NCBI GenBank assembly: GCA_020633195.1 | Contig: JACKEC010000024.1 | Location: forward strand, 62,001-126,000 | Reading direction: 5' to 3' | From: Sandaracinaceae bacterium | GTDB lineage: Bacteria > Myxococcota_A > Polyangia > Polyangiales > Sandaracinaceae | DNA: 64,000 bases | Shown: piece by piece, positions 18,818 to 26,745 of the stretch | How positions within the stretch are numbered: the first letter of the stretch is position 1 | Layout: each line of letters begins with the position of its first letter | Program-made: the position numbers and the translations under genes | The notes under the pieces: model-generated | Database searches by the model: none | Seen by the model: the letters and a program-made list of their open reading frames with translations, nothing else | What the model was told of the DNA's origin: nothing

Positions 18818-19507
18818 ATGGGCGACAGCCCCCGAATTCTGCTCGTCGAGGACGACCCGTCGCTGGCCCTCGGGCTGTGCGACACGCTCGAGTTCGAAGG
18901 GTTCGAGGTCGAGCACGCGCGCACCGGGCAGGAGGGCATCGCGGCGGCGCGCAAGAGCCACCCCGACTGCATCATCCTCGACCTGATGCTCCCGGACACG
19001 AACGGCTACCGCGTCTGCGAGCAGATCCGCGAGACCGACGGCGTCGTCCCGATCATCATGCTGACGGCGCGCTCCCAGGAGGCCGACAAGATCCGCGGCC
19101 TCGACGCGGGCGCCGACGACTACGTCACCAAGCCCTTCAGCGTGGGTGAGCTCGTCGCCCGCATCCGCGCGATCTTCCGCCGCACGCAGCGCGGCGCCCG
19201 GCCAGACGCCCCGCTCGAGATCGGCGACGCGGTGATCGATCCGACCGCGCAGGTGCTCCGTCGCGGCCGCGCCGAGACGAAGCTCTCGTTCTACGAGGTC
19301 CAGCTCCTCAAGCTCCTGCACGAGCGCGCGGGGCAGCCGGTGAGCCGCGACGAGATCCTCGACAAGGTGTGGGGCATCGAGGGCTCGCCCACCAACCGCA
19401 CCGTCGACAACTTCGTGGTCAAGCTCCGCAAGAAGCTCGAGCCGCAGCCCGACGAGCCGCGGCACATCCTCACGGTCTACGGCGTCGGCTACAAGCTCGT
19501 CGTCTAG
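18818..19507 (+). CDS. OmpR/PhoB-family response regulator
   Basis: 229 residues. Receiver domain: acidic pocket LLVEDDPS, phospho-acceptor Asp55 in IILDLMLPDTNGY, Thr/Ser switch in IIMLTARSQE and the Lys in DDYVTKPFSVGEL. The C-terminal winged helix shows LSFYEVQLLKLLHERAGQPVSRDEIL and the recognition region TNRTVDNFVVKLRKKLE, ending in the GVGYKLVV hairpin. ATG 18818 is chosen because the receiver starts there; an upstream in-frame ATG at 18782 overlaps the kinase end. It is the cognate partner of the preceding kinase. Its TAG stop is shared with the convergent gene through CTAG at 19504-19507. Confidence 0.95.
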   Translation: MGDSPRILLVEDDPSLALGLCDTLEFEGFEVEHARTGQEGIAAARKSHPDCIILDLMLPDTNGYRVCEQIRETDGVVPIIMLTARSQEADKIRGLDAGADDYVTKPFSVGELVARIRAIFRRTQRGARPDAPLEIGDAVIDPTAQVLRRGRAETKLSFYEVQLLKLLHERAGQPVSRDEILDKVWGIEGSPTNRTVDNFVVKLRKKLEPQPDEPRHILTVYGVGYKLVV

Positions 19508-21078
19508 GGACGCGTGACCTGCATGCCCCAGCCGCTGGCGAGGGGGCGGGTCCAGCGGCGGGCGTCCGCGCGCTGGGGGCGGCCGAGGAGGGCGACGCGG
19601 TCGGGGAGGTCGGGCACCTCGGCGCGCGGGCGCTCGCCGAAGAGGTCGCTCTCGATCTCGCCGGCGATCGCGTAGAGGCCCCAGAGCGTCGGGCCCTCGC
19701 AGCCGAAGGGGAGGAGCGCCTCGACCACCGCGTCGCGCGCCGCGCCCTGCACGCCGTTGCCGCTCGGGGTCGCGCAGGCCTGGAAGAGCGCGAGGTAGCC
19801 GAGGCCTTCGGTCGACATCGCCGCGAGGTAGGCCGACACCTCGGCGCGGGCGAGGCCGTCGAGGCCCTCGGGGCAGCCGGGGCAGGGGATCTCGTCGGGG
19901 TCGTCGCCGTCCGCGGCGTGGCGGATCTCGTGGGCCGCGACCGATCGCGCGACCACCATCGTGAGCCGCTCGATGGCCTCCTCGATTCCGTCGGTGGACG
20001 CGAGGCGCTCGGAGGCGCCGACGAGCTGCGCCGCCTCCTCCAAGGTCACCTCGGGGCACTCGGTGTCGGATCGGCTCCGATACACCGCCGCCTCGAGGGC
20101 GTGGAGGCTGGCCCGCGAGAGCCCGTTGTACGGCAGCTGGTAGATGCGAAAGCGGCTGCCACACGCGGCCCGCGCCTCGATCTCGTGGGTGACCTCGATC
20201 AGCGCCTGCTGGTCCTCGGCGGTCTCGCTCAGGAGGCGGAAGGTCTCCGGGTCGAGGGCCGCGCTCACCTCCTGCCGAACCCACGGAGCCCACGAGCGCT
20301 CGGCGGCCGGGCGGCGCCCGTCGAGCGCGGGGTGCAGGGCGGGCCAAACGTGCCGCACCGTGAAGTGCAGCACGCGGCGCATGAGCACCATCGCGTCGTC
20401 GCCGTGCTGCCCCGTCCGGCCGAGCCAGCCCTCGACGGAGCCGAGCCGGTCCGCCCGGCGCAAGAGGCGCACGCGCTGCCCGGTGGGGTTGCGCGCGTCG
20501 GCGAGGATCTCGTAGCTCCGGGTCGAGAGCGCCGGGCGCCGGCCGTCCCGCAGGAACAGCGACGCCTCGAGCCGCCACGGCACGCCCGAGTCGTCGAGGT
20601 AGCGGTTGTAGGCCCAGAGCCAGTAGTCGAGCCGATGGAGCCGATCGATCGGATCCTCGCGCAGCGACGTGTGCGTCTGCGTCATCAGATCGGTGAGGTT
20701 CGGGTCGGGCTCGAGCTCCGCGGCCAGCGCTTCGAAGCGCTCGTCCGACACGTTGCGCCAGTAGCGCGACGAAGAGCGCGCGGTGTGCTGGATCCCGAGC
20801 GTCCAGGCGGGGATGAGCTCGCGGTGTACGCGATCGAAGTCGATCGCCTGGCGCGCGTAGTCGCTCATCGGGTGCTCGGGGGCGTAGACGGGCGCGCCCT
20901 CGATCGTCGCCTCGCCGCGCACCACGGCCCGGACGCGCCGACCCGCGAGGGGCCACCCGAGGAGGATGGCCCCCGCGATGAGCCCGGCCCCGAGCCCGAC
21001 CGCGAGCCGCCGGCGCCGCTCGCGGTGGAGCGTCACCAGCGCGTCCTCGACGGCGCGCTCTGTAGCCTCGGGGTCCAT
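19504..21078 (-). CDS. Membrane-anchored protein with a putative HExxH zinc-peptidase site
   Basis: 524 residues. A basic N-terminus and one helix (LAVGLGAGLIAGAILLGWPLA, about 25-46) anchor a large extracytoplasmic domain. Near residue 385 is VAAHEIRHAADG, an HExxH zinc motif, followed by CPGC and then ARAEVSAYLAAM about 28 residues later, where the Glu is well placed as third ligand of a gluzincin. I do not recognise the family. The rest is rich in Arg, Trp and acidic residues. It could be a cell-envelope peptidase or an inactive relative. It is convergent with the response regulator and downstream of a hairpin pair that separates it from the small gene before it. Confidence 0.7.
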   Translation of the reverse strand: MDPEATERAVEDALVTLHRERRRRLAVGLGAGLIAGAILLGWPLAGRRVRAVVRGEATIEGAPVYAPEHPMSDYARQAIDFDRVHRELIPAWTLGIQHTARSSSRYWRNVSDERFEALAAELEPDPNLTDLMTQTHTSLREDPIDRLHRLDYWLWAYNRYLDDSGVPWRLEASLFLRDGRRPALSTRSYEILADARNPTGQRVRLLRRADRLGSVEGWLGRTGQHGDDAMVLMRRVLHFTVRHVWPALHPALDGRRPAAERSWAPWVRQEVSAALDPETFRLLSETAEDQQALIEVTHEIEARAACGSRFRIYQLPYNGLSRASLHALEAAVYRSRSDTECPEVTLEEAAQLVGASERLASTDGIEEAIERLTMVVARSVAAHEIRHAADGDDPDEIPCPGCPEGLDGLARAEVSAYLAAMSTEGLGYLALFQACATPSGNGVQGAARDAVVEALLPFGCEGPTLWGLYAIAGEIESDLFGERPRAEVPDLPDRVALLGRPQRADARRWTRPLASGWGMQVTRP

Positions 21079-21117
21079 CGTCCACGGCCAGGGGCCGTGC
21101 CCTAAGACTACGGCGCG

Positions 21118-21154
21118 GCGAGGAAGTTCTCACTTCCTGACGCCGGGGCGTCAT
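21118..21154 (-). terminator. Tandem hairpins after the 87-residue gene
   Basis: Two adjacent perfect stems, AGGAAGT-TCTC-ACTTCCT (21121-21138) and GACGCC-GG-GGCGTC (21139-21152), begin inside the stop codon region of the 87-residue gene and lie before the start of the HExxH gene on the same strand. No U-tract follows. They may terminate or attenuate read-through between the two genes. Confidence 0.5.
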
Positions 21155-21414
21155 CCGTCGCGCAGGAACTCGTCCAGGACCCGCTCGATCAGCGCGCAGG
21201 GGACGATCCGGGGCTTCTTCTCGACCTGGAAGCACACGTGCTTCCCGTCGACCGTGTAGGTCCCCTCGATCGAGCCGAGCGGCGTGCGCAGCTTGTAGTG
21301 ACCGCCGGTGTCGTCGCCGACCCAGAGGCTCCTGAACTTGTCGCACTCCGCGCGAGCGCGGACGAGGGTGGCGTTCACGTCCTCGAGGTCCCGCTCGATC
21401 AGGCAGCGGCTCAT
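21151..21414 (-). CDS. Small conserved-looking hypothetical protein
   Basis: 87 residues starting at ATG 21414 (MSRCLIERDLEDVN). It has a helical N-terminal half (LEDVNATLVRARAECDKF) and a beta-rich second half with alternating strands (LGSIEGTYTVDGKHVCFQVEKK) ending in a helix with a double basic turn. There is no signal or membrane segment, so it is cytoplasmic. Three Cys residues are present without a clear metal motif. The family is not recognised. Codon use is normal for the window, supporting that it is real. Confidence 0.6.
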   Translation of the reverse strand: MSRCLIERDLEDVNATLVRARAECDKFRSLWVGDDTGGHYKLRTPLGSIEGTYTVDGKHVCFQVEKKPRIVPCALIERVLDEFLRDG

Positions 21415-21527
21415 GCGCGGGAGCCTCGCACGCGAATCGCGAGGGTCAAACGCGCGGGATCGTGGCTCCAACGAGCTCGCCGGCGGCCGTCGTGCGCGTC
21501 GGCGACGAGGGGGAGTACCGTATCCGG

Positions 21528-23396
21528 ATGCGAACTCGGTCGATGCTCGTGGTGCTCCTGGCCCTGTCGCTCGTCGGATGTGACGAGGCGGTCGATCCCG
21601 ACGCGGGCGCGGCTCGCGACGGAGGCGGGGTCGGGTCCGACGGCGGCGCCGACGGCCCGGACGCGGCGCCTCGCGACGGAGGGGGGACGGCGCCCGACGC
21701 GGCGGGCGCCGACGCGGGCGTCTCCGAGTGCGACGACGGGATCGACAACGACGGAGACGGGCTCGTCGACTGGCAGCGCGATCTCGGCTGCTGGGGCCCC
21801 GGCGACAGGACCGAGGCGGCGCGCCCGCGCGACGAAGAGGCGGGCTTCACGACCTTCGACGTCGGGACCGACAGCGTGGTGGTCTACGTGGCCAAGGGCG
21901 GCGACGACGGCAACGACGGGGCGACGCCCGAGACGGCGGTGGCGACCCTCGCGCGCGCGGCGGAGCTGGTCCGCGACGGCGAGAACGACTTCGTGCTGCT
22001 GCACCGCGGCGACACCTGGCGCGATCCCGTGTGGCCCCGTCGGTTCCTGTCCGGCCGCGACGCGACGCACCCGATGGTGATCGCGAGCTACGGCGACTCG
22101 ACCGAGCGGCCGCGGCTCGAGCTCGGCACGTGGTTCATCAACCACGACGGTCAGGCGCGCAGCTTCGTGGCGATCACCGGGCTCCACTTCGTCGGCTATC
22201 AATTCGACCCCGACGACCCGGGCTTCACCGGCGAAGGCGACGGCGCGCTGCGCTACGTGGGCGGCGGGGAGCACCTCCTCGTCGAGGACTGCCACCTCGA
22301 GTACGCGGAGCTCGTCGTGCAGTCGTGCTGCGGCGAGTCGTACGCGGACGTCGAGGTCCGCCGCAACGTGGTCGAGAAGGCCTACCACGCGGGCACGTGC
22401 TCCCCCGGCGACCCGAACGGGGACCCGACGTTCCGCCCGTCGGGCATGTACTCGAGCCACGTCGAGCGGCTGACCATCGAGGGCAACCTCTTCGACCACA
22501 ACGGCTGGAACGAGGACGTCGCGACCGCGTGCGCGACCATCTACAACCACAACCTCTACCTGAACGGCCACGACGTGGTGATCCGGGACAACCTCCTGAC
22601 CCGGGCGTCGAGCATCCACATCAAGCTGCGCTCGGACACGACCGGCGACATGAGCGGGCTCGTGGTCGAGAACAACTTCTTCGTGGAGGGCGAGATCGGC
22701 GTCTCGCTCGGCGGCAACACGACCGAGCCCGGCCGCTTCAGCGAGTCGACGGTGCGGCGCAACGTGATGAGCGACATCGGGCGCAGCCGGCCGACCACGC
22801 GCAGCCTCGCGTGGGGCCTCGACGTCTCCGACAACGACGGCCTCTCGGTGACCCAGAACCTCTTCCTCGATCAGCACGAGATGGGCGTGGGGAACTCGTA
22901 CGCGCTCAACCTCGCCGGCGGGACGGCGAACGACGTGGTGGTCGAGGACAACCTCTTCTACAGGATCCAGCGCACCGCCATCCGCGCGCGCCCGACCGCC
23001 GGGCACAGCGCGATCCGCGTCGCCGGCAACGACCTCGTCGACCCCGACCAGGACTCCTGCCTCGTCGACCACGACGGCCCGTTCGGCGCGTACCGCTACG
23101 CCGACAACCGCTACCAGAGCTCCGCCGACGACGCGGACTGGTTCTGCACCGCCTCCGGTCGCGCCTCGCTCGAGGAGTGGCAGACGGCGAGCGGCGAGAC
23201 CGGCGCGAGCCGCCTCCCCGATCCCGGCTTCCCCGACCCCGATCGGACCGTCGAGACCTACGCCGAGTCGCTGGGCCTCGCCCCGACGCTCGACGCGTTC
23301 CTCGCGGCCGCCCGCCAGCAGAGCCGGCTCACCCATCGGCCCGAGCTCGGCGCGCCGGCCCTCAACGACTACGTCCGCGCCGGCTTCGGCCGCTAG
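21528..23396 (+). CDS. Right-handed beta-helix lipoprotein
   Basis: 622 residues. The signal MRTRSMLVVLLALSLVGC ends in a lipobox; an Asp/Gly/Ala linker and the segment CDDGIDNDGDGLVDW, a calcium-loop-like motif common in myxobacterial surface proteins, follow. From about residue 110 the protein is a parallel beta-helix: VYVAKGGDDGNDG at the entry and repeated rungs such as VEVRRNVVEKA, LTIEGNLFDHN, VVIRDNLLTRA and VVVENNFFVEG. Such folds are typical of polysaccharide lyases or hydrolases and surface adhesins, but no catalytic set is evident. ATG 21528 has GGGGAG upstream. It is convergent with the next gene across a long hairpin. Confidence 0.87.
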   Translation: MRTRSMLVVLLALSLVGCDEAVDPDAGAARDGGGVGSDGGADGPDAAPRDGGGTAPDAAGADAGVSECDDGIDNDGDGLVDWQRDLGCWGPGDRTEAARPRDEEAGFTTFDVGTDSVVVYVAKGGDDGNDGATPETAVATLARAAELVRDGENDFVLLHRGDTWRDPVWPRRFLSGRDATHPMVIASYGDSTERPRLELGTWFINHDGQARSFVAITGLHFVGYQFDPDDPGFTGEGDGALRYVGGGEHLLVEDCHLEYAELVVQSCCGESYADVEVRRNVVEKAYHAGTCSPGDPNGDPTFRPSGMYSSHVERLTIEGNLFDHNGWNEDVATACATIYNHNLYLNGHDVVIRDNLLTRASSIHIKLRSDTTGDMSGLVVENNFFVEGEIGVSLGGNTTEPGRFSESTVRRNVMSDIGRSRPTTRSLAWGLDVSDNDGLSVTQNLFLDQHEMGVGNSYALNLAGGTANDVVVEDNLFYRIQRTAIRARPTAGHSAIRVAGNDLVDPDQDSCLVDHDGPFGAYRYADNRYQSSADDADWFCTASGRASLEEWQTASGETGASRLPDPGFPDPDRTVETYAESLGLAPTLDAFLAAARQQSRLTHRPELGAPALNDYVRAGFGR

Positions 23397-23400
23397 CCGC

Positions 23401-23465
23401 GGGGACGATCTTCTTCGTTTTCTTCAGCGCGCTCTTCGAAGAAGAAAGTGAAGAGGATCGTCCCC
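23401..23465. terminator. Long bidirectional hairpin between convergent genes
   Basis: The left arm 23401-23425 pairs with 23441-23465 over 25 positions; the only three differences are G-U wobbles in RNA. The loop is 15 nt (23426-23440). The stem begins 4 bp after the stop of the beta-helix gene and ends 3 bp before the stop of the convergent gene, filling the gap almost exactly. It should terminate transcription from both sides, although no external U-tract is seen. Confidence 0.8.
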
Positions 23466-23468
23466 GGG

Positions 23469-23951
23469 TCAGCCGGGGCGCGGGATGGCTCGGAGGTCCG
23501 ACTCGATCTTGCCTACGGTCGCGGCGAGGCCTTCGCCCTTGGGGGATCCGAGGACGGCGTGGGCGACCTCGAAGGGATCGATGACGGCGGTGGCCGAGCC
23601 GCACTCGGCGAAGCGGCCGACGACGTACCTCGCGAAGGTGCGGCTCTGCGGGACCTCGTTCACGAACCAGTCACCGCCGAGCCGCTTGGCGAGCGAGTCG
23701 CCCACCAGGTAGCCGAGGCGGGTGAGGACCCACATGGGATCCTCGCGGTCGGTGGCCTCCCGCTCCTGCGCGATCAGGGCGTCCGCGGCCTCGAGGCAAC
23801 GCCACGGCTCGGTCAGGACGAGCTCCGGGTCTTCGAGCCCGAGGCGCTCGGCGAGGCCCCGCAGCGCGGGCTCCCGCTCGCCGAGGAAGATGTCGAGCTG
23901 AGCCAGTCGACGCTCGAGCTGCTCCAGCTCCTGCGGGGTCCGTTCGCGCAC
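23469..23951 (-). CDS. Hypothetical helical protein
   Basis: 160 residues from GTG 23951, chosen because AGGAGG lies 7 nt upstream and the sequence after it (RERTPQELEQLERRLAQLD) begins a clear helical protein. The N-terminal third is a coiled-coil-like helix; the rest is mixed alpha with conserved-looking aromatic segments (EPWRCLEAADALIAQE, GYLVGDSLAKRLGGDWFVNE, RYVVGRFAEC). There is no signal or membrane segment. The family is not recognised. It is transcribed alone, divergent from the PPC lipoprotein gene and convergent with the beta-helix gene. Confidence 0.65.
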   Translation of the reverse strand: MRERTPQELEQLERRLAQLDIFLGEREPALRGLAERLGLEDPELVLTEPWRCLEAADALIAQEREATDREDPMWVLTRLGYLVGDSLAKRLGGDWFVNEVPQSRTFARYVVGRFAECGSATAVIDPFEVAHAVLGSPKGEGLAATVGKIESDLRAIPRPG

Positions 23952-24086
23952 TTCGGGGCCTCCTCGTTCGGGTCGTCGCGGAGCCGACGGGGGCCCCAGG
24001 TCATGGTCTAGCCCATGTGCTGGAGGAAGGCATCGATGGGGACGTTCTGCTCGGGCGCGCGTCGCGGCTCCATGTACAGTCCAGGG

Positions 24087-24863
24087 ATGCTGCGCAGGTT
24101 TCTGCTGTGCGCGTCGATCGTGGCCTGCGGCTGCGGCGGCGCCGACGAGTCCACGCCGCCGCCTTCGGTCGCGACGGCCGGGGACGAGGCCCCCGCACCG
24201 CCCCCGCCGGACTCCGCGCGAGCCGTGCGCGCGCTCGTCGCGGCGCTGAACCTCGGGCCGACGGCCGAGGCGGCCACCGCGATCGGCGCGGTCGAGTCCG
24301 AGGACGCGGCGGTCACGCGCGCGAGCGCGAGCTGCCTCGGCCTCGTGCAGGCGTTCGTCGCGGGCTCCTACGAGGCGTTCGACATGGACGCGGTCTGCTT
24401 CCCGGAGCTCGAGTCGCTCCGCGGCGAGCACGGCGTCACCGAGTCGGTCGATCCGGCGCCGTTCCGGGCGCTCGTGGACGCGTCCCGGAGCGAGCGGATC
24501 GCCGGGCTGCCCCCGCTGCCGCCGGGCTTCGCCACCGAGACCGACGAGCGCACGTTCGAGGGCGAGCTCACCGACTCGGATCCCACGCAGGAGAACCAGA
24601 CCGCGTACGACGAGCACACGCTCGAGCTGACCGCGGGGTGGACGGTCACCATCGACATGGTCAGCCCCGCCTTCGACACGTACCTGTACCTGCGCGGCGC
24701 GGACGGGGCGCCGATCGCGGAGAACGACGACGGCGGGGAGGGGCTCAACAGCCGGCTCACCCACCGCGTGGACGTGCCCGGCACGTACACCGTCCGCGCC
24801 AGCGCGTTCAGCCCGCGCGGGCGCGGGGCCTACCGCCTCACCGTGACGCTCGCCCAGCACTGA
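24087..24863 (+). CDS. PPC-domain lipoprotein
   Basis: 258 residues. The signal MLRRFLLCASIVACGCGG gives a lipobox Cys. A Pro/Ala spacer is followed by a helical middle region, and the last ~100 residues resemble a bacterial pre-peptidase C-terminal (PPC) domain: FEGELTDSD, HTLELTAGWTVTIDMVS, FDTYLYLRGADG, ENDDGGEGLNSRL and YTVRASAF. PPC domains are beta-sandwiches usually attached to secreted peptidases, but no peptidase is present here. ATG 24087 is the only start giving a normal signal peptide. The rRNA methyltransferase gene follows after one base. Confidence 0.8.
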   Translation: MLRRFLLCASIVACGCGGADESTPPPSVATAGDEAPAPPPPDSARAVRALVAALNLGPTAEAATAIGAVESEDAAVTRASASCLGLVQAFVAGSYEAFDMDAVCFPELESLRGEHGVTESVDPAPFRALVDASRSERIAGLPPLPPGFATETDERTFEGELTDSDPTQENQTAYDEHTLELTAGWTVTIDMVSPAFDTYLYLRGADGAPIAENDDGGEGLNSRLTHRVDVPGTYTVRASAFSPRGRGAYRLTVTLAQH

Positions 24864-24864
24864 C

Positions 24865-25602
24865 ATGCCGCCGCGCGACCACTCCTTTCACGGGCAGAAC
24901 GCTTGCCGCGCGCTCTTCGAGCACCGGCCGGAGGCGATCCATCGGGTGCTCCTGAGCGAGGAGGCGGCGCCGCGGTTCGCCGACCTCATGAAGGCCCTCG
25001 CGAAGCGCAAGCGGCCCTATCGGGTCGTCGCCCCGGAGGAGCTCGAGAAGGTCGCGGGGAGCCGCCACCACGAGGGCATCTGCATCGTCGCCGATCCGAT
25101 CGAGCAGCCCAGCGCCGCGGACCTGCTCGACGGGCTCGGGGACCGGCCCGGTCGCTACGTGTTCCTCGACGGCGTCCGGAACCCCCACAACATCGGCGCG
25201 CTCCTCCGGGTCAGCGCCCACTTCGGCGACGGGGCCATCGCCGCGCTCCCGGGCGAGCTCCCGAACGTCTCGGGGAGCGTCGCGCGGATCGCCGAGGGCG
25301 GCGCGGAGCACGTCCCGGTCCTGCAGTGGCCGGACCCGCGGCGCGCCCTCGCGCGGCTCGCCGAGCACGGGTTCGTCGCCGTGGCCGCCGAGATCTCGGG
25401 CGCGCCGTCGGTCTTCGAGACGACGCTGCCCCGCCGGGCGGTGTTCCTGGTCGGGGGCGAGCACGCGGGGCTCAGCGACTCGGCGCGCGACGTGGCGCGC
25501 GTGGCCGTGACGATCCCCGGCACCGGGGACGTGGAGAGCCTGAACGTCACCGTCGCTTGCGCGATCCTCCTCGCGGAGCACGCGCGCCGTCACCCGTCGT
25601 GA
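24865..25602 (+). CDS. SpoU/TrmH-family RNA 2'-O-methyltransferase
   Basis: 245 residues. The N-terminal region (HGQNACRALFEHRPEAIHRVLL) is the substrate-binding domain seen in RlmB/TrmH-like enzymes. The catalytic SPOUT domain carries the three motifs in order: FLDGVRNPHNIGALLRV with the key Asn and Arg, FLVGGEHAGLS, and IPGTGDVESLNVTVACAILLAE, which forms the trefoil knot and binds S-adenosylmethionine. It methylates a ribose 2'-OH in rRNA or tRNA; the exact nucleotide is not evident. The last 4 bp overlap the next methyltransferase start (GTGA at 25599-25602), so both are likely co-translated. Confidence 0.92.
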   Translation: MPPRDHSFHGQNACRALFEHRPEAIHRVLLSEEAAPRFADLMKALAKRKRPYRVVAPEELEKVAGSRHHEGICIVADPIEQPSAADLLDGLGDRPGRYVFLDGVRNPHNIGALLRVSAHFGDGAIAALPGELPNVSGSVARIAEGGAEHVPVLQWPDPRRALARLAEHGFVAVAAEISGAPSVFETTLPRRAVFLVGGEHAGLSDSARDVARVAVTIPGTGDVESLNVTVACAILLAEHARRHPS

Positions 25603-26483
25603 TCGGGTACCTGGCCGCCGAGGGCTTCGAGGCGGAGCTCGCGCACGAGCTCGGCGGCGACGTCGAGGCGCACGGACGGCTGCTCCTCGCGCCTGGGCCG
25701 CCGCGCCCGGCCGCGTGGGCGCAGAACGTGTGGCTCGAGCCCGAGCGGCTCTCGATCGCGTCCATCAAGGACGCGGCGCGCCAGCTCCGCGACCTCCAGC
25801 GGAACTGGGCGCTCTTCTCGCACGTGGATCACCGGCGAGCCGCGCTCATCCAGGATCAGCTGCCGCACGTGTCGGCCAAGCCGATCGAGCCCTACGCGCC
25901 GCTTCCGGAGGCGCCGCTCGGATCCTGGACACTGATCGACCGTGACACGCTGCTGTGCTCCGCGCGGTGCTCGAGCCCGTTCCCTCACGGCGAGGTCCGC
26001 TTCGTCGAGGACAAGGAGGGCCCGCCGAGCCGGGCGTACCTCAAGCTATGGGAGCAATTCACATTGACGGGCGAGCGCCCCGGACCGGGCGACCGCGTGC
26101 TCGATCTCGGCTCGTCGCCCGGCGGCTGGACCTGGGTCCTCGCGCAGCTCGGTTGCCACGTCATCAGCGTCGACAAGGCGCCGCTCGCCCCCGCGGTGGC
26201 GGCGCTCCCCAACGTCGAGGTCCGCACCGAGAGCGCCTTCGGCCTCGACCCTCGCCACGTCGGTCGGGTCGACTGGCTCTTCAGCGACGTGATCTGCTAC
26301 CCGGCGCGCCTCCTCAAGCTCGTGCACCGCTGGCTCGACGCGGGCGCGGCGGCGCGCTTCGTGTGCACCCTGAAGTTCCAGGCCCAGACCGATCACGAGA
26401 CGGCGCGCGCGTTCGCGGCGATCGAGGGATCGTCGCTGAGACACCTCAGCTGCAACCGCCACGAGCTCACCTGGTCGCTCTGA
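25599..26483 (+). CDS. RlmM-like 23S rRNA 2'-O-ribose methyltransferase
   Basis: 294 residues, GTG start overlapping the SpoU gene. The C-terminal half has an FtsJ/RrmJ-type Rossmann domain: VLDLGSSPGGWTWVLAQLG binds S-adenosylmethionine, and VISVDKAPLAP is close to the matching segment of RlmM. The K-D-K-E tetrad can be placed as Lys in SRAYLKLWE, Asp in FSDVICYP, Lys in TLKFQ and Glu in NRHELTWSL. The N-terminal half is shorter than in E. coli RlmM and would hold a reduced THUMP-like or helical domain. It probably modifies 23S rRNA with the neighbouring enzyme. Confidence 0.85.
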   Translation: MIGYLAAEGFEAELAHELGGDVEAHGRLLLAPGPPRPAAWAQNVWLEPERLSIASIKDAARQLRDLQRNWALFSHVDHRRAALIQDQLPHVSAKPIEPYAPLPEAPLGSWTLIDRDTLLCSARCSSPFPHGEVRFVEDKEGPPSRAYLKLWEQFTLTGERPGPGDRVLDLGSSPGGWTWVLAQLGCHVISVDKAPLAPAVAALPNVEVRTESAFGLDPRHVGRVDWLFSDVICYPARLLKLVHRWLDAGAAARFVCTLKFQAQTDHETARAFAAIEGSSLRHLSCNRHELTWSL

Positions 26484-26491
26484 CTTCTCGC

Positions 26492-26670
26492 TGGCGGGAG
26501 AATTTCGCGCGAAGGGCGCGAAAGGGAGCAAAGAGGTTTTCTGTTGTCGATGCGCGGCCTGGGGGCGTTTCGCCCGGCGCGTGGAGCAAGGGTCCGACGA
26601 CGCGCGAGGCGCCGTTTCGAACACCTCTCTTTGCCCCCTCCGCGATCTTCGCGCGAAATTCACTCCGCCA
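26492..26670. repeat. Inverted-repeat element with ~47-bp imperfect arms
   Basis: The left arm 26492-26537 and right arm 26623-26670 are reverse complements over most of their length, sharing TGGCGG, AATTTCGCGCGAAG, GGGGGCAAAGAG-like blocks with small gaps. The ~85-bp centre holds further short dyads but no open frame. The whole sits in a 262-bp gap between convergent genes. It may be a miniature mobile element, a decayed REP-like repeat or a strong cruciform/terminator. Confidence 0.65.
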
Positions 26671-26686
26671 AGAGTGGGCAAGGCGA

Positions 26687-26718
26687 AGCCCGCCACCCTC
26701 GGGCCGAGGGGGCGGGCT
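26687..26718 (-). terminator. Terminator hairpin downstream of lon
   Basis: GCCCGCC (26688-26694) and CCCTCGG pair with CCGAGGG and GGCGGGC (to 26717) to form a ~14-bp stem with a very short loop. It lies about 28 bp beyond the lon stop on the minus strand. The following bases (TTCGCCTTG) are only weakly U-rich, so termination efficiency is uncertain. Confidence 0.6.
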
Positions 26719-26745
26719 GTTCGGAGTCGACGAGCCAGGGGAGCG

